Source: Amycolatopsis sp. NBC_00345 (GTDB lineage Bacteria; Actinomycetota; Actinomycetes; Mycobacteriales; Pseudonocardiaceae). Taken from it: a stretch of 64,000 nucleotides of DNA. The stretch covers positions 10,168,001 to 10,232,000 of the forward strand of contig NZ_CP107995.1 in NCBI RefSeq assembly GCF_036116635.1. The letters run 5' to 3'. Positions 59,345-64,000 of this stretch are shown piece after piece (the first letter of the stretch is position 1; every line of letters begins with the position of its first letter). Both the position numbers and the translations under genes were made by a program. The notes under the pieces were generated by a model, which was given only the letters and a program-made list of their open reading frames with translations, did no database searches and was not told where the DNA came from.

Positions 59345-60436
59345 GTGTCGAAAGAGACTTCCCTGCACGGGGTCCACAAGGGACTCGGTGCCCTGTTCAC
59401 CGACTTCGCGGGCTGGTCGATGCCCGTGCGTTACAGCAGCGAACTGGCCGAGCACAAGGCCGTCCGTGAGGCGGCGGGCCTGTTCGACCTGTCGCACATG
59501 GCCGAGATCCACGTCCGCGGCAAGCAGGCCGCGGACGTGCTCGACTTCGCGCTGGTCGGAAACCTGTCCGGGGTCAAGCCGGGCCGGGCGCGGTACACGA
59601 TGATCTGCGACGCCGACGGTGGTGTGCTGGACGACCTGGTCGTCTACCGGCTGGCGGACGAGGAGTACCTGGTGGTCGCCAACGCCGGCAACGCCGACGT
59701 GGTCGCGGCGGCGCTGGCCGAGCGCGTGGCCGGGTTCGACGCCGTGGTGGACAACCGTTCCGAGGACACCGCGCTGCTCGCCGTCCAGGGCCCGAAGGCC
59801 GTGGAGATCCTCGGCGCGGTGACGGACGCGGACCTGGGCGCGCTGAAGTACTACGCCAGCGTCCCGGCCGTGGTGAAGGGGCACAACGTGCTCCTGGCCC
59901 GCACCGGCTACACCGGCGAGGACGGCTTCGAGCTGTACGTGCCGGCCGCCGAGGCGCCGTCGGTGTGGCGGATCCTGACCGAGGCGGGGGAGCCGCACGG
60001 GCTGGTCCCGGCCGGGCTGGCCTGCCGCGACACCCTGCGTCTCGAAGCCGGAATGCCGTTGTACGGCAACGAACTCAGCCTCCAGCTGAGCCCGTTCGAG
60101 GCCGGCCTCGGCCGCGTGGTGAAGTTCGAGAAGCCGGGTGACTTCGTCGGCCGCGCCGCGTTGGAGGAGCTGGCCAAGGCGGACGTGCCGCGCGTGCGTG
60201 TCGGACTGCGTGGTGCCGGGCGGCGCGCGCCTCGCCACGGTTACCGTTTGCTGGACGGTGACACCGAGATTGGCGAGGTGACCAGTGGCGCGCTGTCGCC
60301 GACGCTGGGGTACCCGATCGCCATGGCGTACGTCGATCGGGCGTACACCGAGCCTGGCACGAAGCTTTCCGTCGACATCAGGGGCAGGATCGAGCCCGTC
60401 GAGGTCGTAGCCCTGCCCTTCTACTCCCGAGCCTGA
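59345..60436 (+). CDS. gcvT: glycine cleavage T-protein (aminomethyltransferase)
   Basis: GcvT releases ammonia from the GcvH-bound aminomethyl group and forms 5,10-methylene-THF. The 363-residue protein has LHGVHKGLGALFTDFAGWSM, LFDLSHMAEIHV, GYTGEDGFELYVP and AGLACRDTLRLEAGMPLYGN, all family signatures. The GTG start is 3 bp after the gcvP stop, so the genes are coupled. Confidence 0.96.
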   Translation: MSKETSLHGVHKGLGALFTDFAGWSMPVRYSSELAEHKAVREAAGLFDLSHMAEIHVRGKQAADVLDFALVGNLSGVKPGRARYTMICDADGGVLDDLVVYRLADEEYLVVANAGNADVVAAALAERVAGFDAVVDNRSEDTALLAVQGPKAVEILGAVTDADLGALKYYASVPAVVKGHNVLLARTGYTGEDGFELYVPAAEAPSVWRILTEAGEPHGLVPAGLACRDTLRLEAGMPLYGNELSLQLSPFEAGLGRVVKFEKPGDFVGRAALEELAKADVPRVRVGLRGAGRRAPRHGYRLLDGDTEIGEVTSGALSPTLGYPIAMAYVDRAYTEPGTKLSVDIRGRIEPVEVVALPFYSRA

Positions 60437-60448
60437 GAGCGAAGAACC

Positions 60449-60826
60449 GTGAGCATCCCCCAGAACCTGTCCTACACCAAGGAACACGAGTGGCTGTCGG
60501 TCGTCGACGGCGTGGCCACCGTGGGCATCACCGCCTTCGCGGCGGAGTCGCTCGGCGACATCGTGTTCGTGCAGCTGCCGGCCGCGGGCGCCACGATCAC
60601 CGCGGGCGAGGTGTTCGGCGAGGTCGAGTCGACCAAGTCGGTCAGTGAGCTGTACTCGCCGGTGAGCGGCGAGGTCGTCGAGGTGAACGAGACCACATCG
60701 GACACCCCCGAGGTGATCAACTCCGACCCTTACACCGAAGGATGGCTCCTGAAGGTCCGGCTGACCGGGGACACGCCCGAGCTGCTCGACGCCGCCGCCT
60801 ACGCCGCGCTCACCCAGGAGAACTGA
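60449..60826 (+). CDS. gcvH: glycine cleavage H-protein
   Basis: GcvH is the lipoylated carrier that shuttles the aminomethyl group between P- and T-proteins and is reoxidised by dihydrolipoyl dehydrogenase (not in this window). The 125-residue protein begins MSIPQNLSYTKEHEW and has the lipoyl-Lys motif FGEVESTKSVSELYSPVSGE. The downstream lipA gene makes the lipoyl group from octanoyl-GcvH. It overlaps glyA by one base (TGATG). Confidence 0.97.
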   Translation: MSIPQNLSYTKEHEWLSVVDGVATVGITAFAAESLGDIVFVQLPAAGATITAGEVFGEVESTKSVSELYSPVSGEVVEVNETTSDTPEVINSDPYTEGWLLKVRLTGDTPELLDAAAYAALTQEN

Positions 60827-62100
60827 TGACGACGTTCGACGCCCCCCTGTCCGTCGTGGACCCGGAGGTCGCCGCTGCCGTGGCGGCCGAGCTGGACCGC
60901 CAGCAATCCACGCTGGAGATGATCGCGTCCGAGAACTTCGCGCCGGTGGGCGTGCTCGAGGCGCAGGGCTCGGTGCTGACCAACAAGTACGCCGAGGGTT
61001 ACCCCGGCCGTCGGTACTACGGCGGCTGCGAGCACGTCGACGTCGTCGAGCAGCTGGCGATCGACCGGGCCAAGGCGCTGTTCGGCGCCGAGCACGCGAA
61101 CGTGCAGCCGCACTCGGGCGCGCAGGCCAACGCGGCGGCGATGGTCTCCGTGCTGAAGCCGGGGGACACGATCCTCGGCCTCGACCTCGCGCACGGCGGG
61201 CACCTCACGCATGGGATGAAGATCAACTTCTCCGGCAAGCTTTACAACGTGGTCGCCTACCACGTCGACAAGGAGACGGGGATCGTCGACCTCGCCGAGA
61301 TCGAGCGGCTGGCGGTCGAGCACAAGCCGAAGCTGATCATCGCCGGCTGGTCGGCCTACCCGCGTCAGCTGGACTTCGCCGAGTTCCGCCGGATCGCCGA
61401 CCTGGTCGACGCGCGCCTGATGGTGGACATGGCGCACTTCGCCGGCCTGGTGGCCGCGGGGCTGCACCCGTCGCCGGTGCCGCACGCCGACATCGTCACC
61501 ACCACCACGCACAAGACCCTCGGCGGCCCGCGCGGCGGCCTGATCCTGTGCCGCGAGGAGCTGGCGAAGAAGATCAACTCGGCGGTGTTCCCCGGCCAGC
61601 AGGGCGGGCCGCTGGAGCACGTGATCGCGGCGAAGGCCGTGGCACTGAAGATCGCGGCGACCGACGAGTTCCGCGAGCGGCAGGAGCGGACCCTGACGGG
61701 TTCGCGGATCCTGGCCGACCGGCTTTCGCGCTCGGACTGCGCCGAGGCGGGCGTGCGCGTGCTCACCGGCGGCACCGACGTGCACCTGGTGCTGGTCGAC
61801 CTGGTCAACTCCGAGCTGAACGGCCAGGAGGCCGAGGACCGGCTGCACTCCGTGGGCATCACGGTCAACCGCAACGCGGTGCCGTTCGACCCGCGCCCGC
61901 CGATGATCACCTCCGGCCTGCGCATCGGCACCCCGGCGCTGGCCACCCGCGGCTTCGACGCCGACGACTTCACCGAGGTCGCCGACGTCATCGCCCAGGC
62001 GCTCAAACCCGACTTCGACGAATCCGTGCGGCAAACGCTGAGCGGCCGCGTCGAGCTGCTGGCCAAGAAGCACCCGCTGTACGCGGACCTGGCCCGATGA
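60826..62100 (+). CDS. glyA: serine hydroxymethyltransferase
   Basis: GlyA interconverts glycine plus 5,10-methylene-THF with serine. The 424-residue PLP enzyme starts at ATG 60826. Motifs: STLEMIASENFAPVGVLEAQ, NKYAEGYPGRRYYGGCEHVD and TTTTHKTLGGPRGGLILCRE with the PLP Lys. Together with GcvP, GcvT and GcvH it turns two glycines into one serine. The lipA gene overlaps its stop by 4 bp. Confidence 0.97.
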   Translation: MTTFDAPLSVVDPEVAAAVAAELDRQQSTLEMIASENFAPVGVLEAQGSVLTNKYAEGYPGRRYYGGCEHVDVVEQLAIDRAKALFGAEHANVQPHSGAQANAAAMVSVLKPGDTILGLDLAHGGHLTHGMKINFSGKLYNVVAYHVDKETGIVDLAEIERLAVEHKPKLIIAGWSAYPRQLDFAEFRRIADLVDARLMVDMAHFAGLVAAGLHPSPVPHADIVTTTTHKTLGGPRGGLILCREELAKKINSAVFPGQQGGPLEHVIAAKAVALKIAATDEFRERQERTLTGSRILADRLSRSDCAEAGVRVLTGGTDVHLVLVDLVNSELNGQEAEDRLHSVGITVNRNAVPFDPRPPMITSGLRIGTPALATRGFDADDFTEVADVIAQALKPDFDESVRQTLSGRVELLAKKHPLYADLAR

Positions 62101-63098
62101 GCGCGGCGCCCGAGGGGCGGAAGTTGTTGCGGTTGGAGGTCCGTAACAGTGAGACGCCGATTGAGAAGAAGCCGTCGTGGATCAAGACGCGGGTGCGGAT
62201 GGGGCCTGAGTTCACCGAGCTGAAGGGTTTGGTGCGCCGGGAGGGTCTGCACACGGTTTGTGAGGAGGCGGGTTGTCCCAACATTTACGAGTGCTGGGAG
62301 GACCGGGAGGCCACGTTCTTGATCGGTGGTGACCAGTGCACTCGCCGGTGTGACTTCTGTCAGATCGACACCGGCAAACCTGCCGACCTGGACCGCACCG
62401 AGCCCCGCAAGGTCGCCGAATCCGTCCAGGCCATGGGCTTGCGCTACTCGACGATCACCGGCGTCGCCCGTGACGACCTCGACGACGGTGGCGCCTGGCT
62501 GTACGCGGAGACTGTCCGTCAGATCCACGAGTTGAACCCGGGTACGGGTGTCGAGTTGTTGATCCCGGACTTCAATGCCGACCCGGAGCAGCTGGCCGAG
62601 GTGTTCGGTTCGCGTCCGGAGGTGTTGGCGCACAACGTGGAGACGGTGCCGCGGATCTTCAAGCGGATCCGTCCCGGTTTCCGTTACGCACGATCGTTGG
62701 AGGTCATCACCCGTGCCCGTGAGGCGGGTTTGGTGACGAAGTCGAACTTGATCCTCGGCATGGGTGAGACCCCTGACGAGGTGGGTGCGGCGATGCAGGA
62801 CCTGGTCGACGCGGGTTGCGAGATCCTGACGATCACCCAGTACCTGCGTCCTTCCCCGCGGCATCATCCGGTGGACCGGTGGGTGAAGCCGGAGGAGTTC
62901 GTGGAGCACTCGAAGGCGGCGGAGTCGATGGGTTTCGCGGGTGTGATGGCGGGCCCGCTGGTCCGTTCCTCGTACCGTGCGGGCCGGTTGTATGCGCAGA
63001 CGAAGGCCCATCGCGGCGAAGACCTCCCGGACAACCTCTCCCACCTCGCAGAGCAGGGTCCGGCCGCACAAGAGGCCAGCTCCCTGCTCACCAGATAA
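62097..63098 (+). CDS. lipA: lipoyl synthase
   Basis: LipA inserts sulfur into octanoyl groups on GcvH and 2-oxoacid dehydrogenase E2 proteins. The 333-residue radical-SAM enzyme has the auxiliary cluster motif CEEAGCPNIYECWE, the radical-SAM motif CTRRCDFCQ, and a C-terminal VAGPLVRSSYRAG-like segment (MAGPLVRSSYRAGRLY). The overlap with glyA puts it in the glycine operon; no lipB is next to it. Codon choice differs from its neighbours (many TTG Leu, GGT Gly and TGT Cys codons). Confidence 0.96.
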   Translation: MSAAPEGRKLLRLEVRNSETPIEKKPSWIKTRVRMGPEFTELKGLVRREGLHTVCEEAGCPNIYECWEDREATFLIGGDQCTRRCDFCQIDTGKPADLDRTEPRKVAESVQAMGLRYSTITGVARDDLDDGGAWLYAETVRQIHELNPGTGVELLIPDFNADPEQLAEVFGSRPEVLAHNVETVPRIFKRIRPGFRYARSLEVITRAREAGLVTKSNLILGMGETPDEVGAAMQDLVDAGCEILTITQYLRPSPRHHPVDRWVKPEEFVEHSKAAESMGFAGVMAGPLVRSSYRAGRLYAQTKAHRGEDLPDNLSHLAEQGPAAQEASSLLTR

Positions 63099-63110
63099 GG
63101 GGCACGATCA

Positions 63111-64000
63111 ATGGCGATCAGCGTCTTCGACCTGTTTTCCGTCGGCATCGGGCCGTCCAGCTCGCACACCGTCGGCCCGATGCGCGCCGCCCGGACCTTT
63201 GTGGACGGTCTCGCCGAGGACGGCACCCTGGGCAGCGTGGCCCGGGTGCAGGCGGAGCTGTTCGGCTCGCTCGGCGCGACCGGCTTCGGCCACGGCAGTG
63301 ACAAGGCCGTGCTGCTCGGGCTGTCCGGTGAACGGCCGGAGGAGATCAACACCGACACGGTGCCGGCGAAGGTCGCCGCGATCCGCGAGTCCGGCCGGCT
63401 GTCCGTGCGCGGCGAGCACGAGGTCGTGTTCGTCGAGGACACCGACCTGACCATGCACCGGCGCAAGTCGCTGCCGGCGCACCCCAACGGGATGGTGTTC
63501 CGCGCCTTCGACGCCGAGGGCGGGCTGCTGCGCGAGCGCACGTACTACTCGGTCGGCGGCGGGTTCGTCCGCGACGAGTCCTACGAGACGGACGCGGTGT
63601 TCATCGAGGACTCGACCCCGGTGCCGTTCCCCTTCCGCACGGGCGCGGACCTGCTGAAGCACTGCGCCGACACGGGTCTGCCGGCCAGCGAGATCATGAT
63701 GCGCAACGAGCTGTCGTGGCGTTCTCGCGAAGAGGTGCGGTCCGGGCTGCTGGCGATCTGGGCCGTGATGGTCGAGTGCGTGGACAACGGCATCGCCCAC
63801 GAGGGTGTGCTGCCCGGCGGGCTGAAGGTGCCCCGGCGCGCGAAAGCGTTGCACGACAAGCTGATCGCCGAAGACGGTGTGGGCGACCCGCTGTACGCGA
63901 TGGACTGGGTGAGCCTCTACGCGCTGGCCGTCAACGAGGAGAACGCCGCCGGCGGCCGCGTGGTGACCGCGCCGACGAACGGCGCCGCCGGCATCATCCC
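63111..64000 (+). CDS. sdaA: L-serine ammonia-lyase (3' end beyond window)
   Basis: SdaA converts serine to pyruvate and ammonia, using an oxygen-sensitive [4Fe-4S] cluster. The first 296 codons are present. They show the beta-domain start ISVFDLFSVGIGPSSSHTVG, GSLGATGFGHGSDKAVLLGL, PFPFRTGADLLKHC and the start of the alpha domain with APTNGAAGIIP. This is the single-chain (alpha-beta fused) form. The gene starts 13 bp after lipA and completes the glycine-serine-pyruvate route of this operon. The C-terminal cluster Cys residues lie outside the window. Confidence 0.94.
   Translation, partial: MAISVFDLFSVGIGPSSSHTVGPMRAARTFVDGLAEDGTLGSVARVQAELFGSLGATGFGHGSDKAVLLGLSGERPEEINTDTVPAKVAAIRESGRLSVRGEHEVVFVEDTDLTMHRRKSLPAHPNGMVFRAFDAEGGLLRERTYYSVGGGFVRDESYETDAVFIEDSTPVPFPFRTGADLLKHCADTGLPASEIMMRNELSWRSREEVRSGLLAIWAVMVECVDNGIAHEGVLPGGLKVPRRAKALHDKLIAEDGVGDPLYAMDWVSLYALAVNEENAAGGRVVTAPTNGAAGII

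Noticed and set aside
56354..60487. A 1377-codon open frame on the minus strand opposite gcvP, gcvT and the riboswitch
   Set aside because: It is an antisense shadow caused by strong GC bias at third codon positions. It has no ribosome-binding site and no recognisable domain, and it covers the riboswitch.

Overview
The window is high-GC actinobacterial DNA. GTG starts are frequent, many genes overlap by 4 bp (ATGA/GTGA), and there are mce, sepIVA and HelD-type genes. The proteins and the long intergenic hairpins look most like Pseudonocardiaceae, probably Amycolatopsis or a close relative; this is inference from the sequence, since no search was run. As I remember it, the order of conserved genes (thiL, ung, a Dak2-domain gene, recG, pyc, rsmD, coaD, sepIVA, DUF177, rnc, mutM) follows Mycobacterium tuberculosis, so most of the window is chromosomal core.

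Layout. 0-13 kb: DUF3515 fragment, stand-alone Lrp ligand domain, thiL, GNAT, gamma-carbonic anhydrase-like protein, ung, hydrolase, rpmB, a Dak2-domain protein carrying a 12-residue repeat insertion, recG, GNAT, a divergent tetR/erythromycin-esterase pair, a DUF4288-like gene and a secreted subtilisin-like protein lacking the oxyanion Asn. 13.3-16.6 kb: pyc. 16.7-39.4 kb: an accessory block between pyc and rsmD with an arginase-family gene, a GntR/membrane pair, a PucR-type regulator, secreted proteins, a BLIP-II-like propeller, a complete mce operon (YrbEA, YrbEB, MceA-F, two Mce-associated proteins and a terminal secreted protein, all on the minus strand), a luciferase-like monooxygenase and a HelD-type RNA-polymerase-recycling ATPase.

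39.5-48.3 kb: rsmD, coaD, a secreted tandem RNase, sepIVA, DUF177, rpmF, rnc, SDR, mutM, then a cassette of XRE regulator, ImmA/IrrE-like metallopeptidase and MAB_1171c-like membrane protein. 48.4-56.2 kb: a padR/HAAS membrane pair linked by a possible 29-codon ORF, small membrane proteins, an operon of glutamine-synthetase-like enzyme, glutamine amidotransferase, aldehyde dehydrogenase and SDR (gamma-glutamylated amine catabolism), and a YtfJ-like gene. 56.3-64 kb: a tandem glycine riboswitch followed by gcvP-gcvT-gcvH-glyA-lipA-sdaA. This operon cleaves glycine, makes the lipoate needed by GcvH, interconverts glycine and serine, and deaminates serine to pyruvate.

Most notable: the secreted-protein neighbourhood beside the mce operon (one two-domain protein whose halves resemble two separate single-domain genes, two of them behind nearly identical promoters, plus the BLIP-II-like propeller); the secreted protein with one apparently active and one degenerate RNase Sa-type domain; and a series of long perfect hairpins after operons. 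No rRNA, tRNA, CRISPR array, insertion sequence or prophage was recognised.
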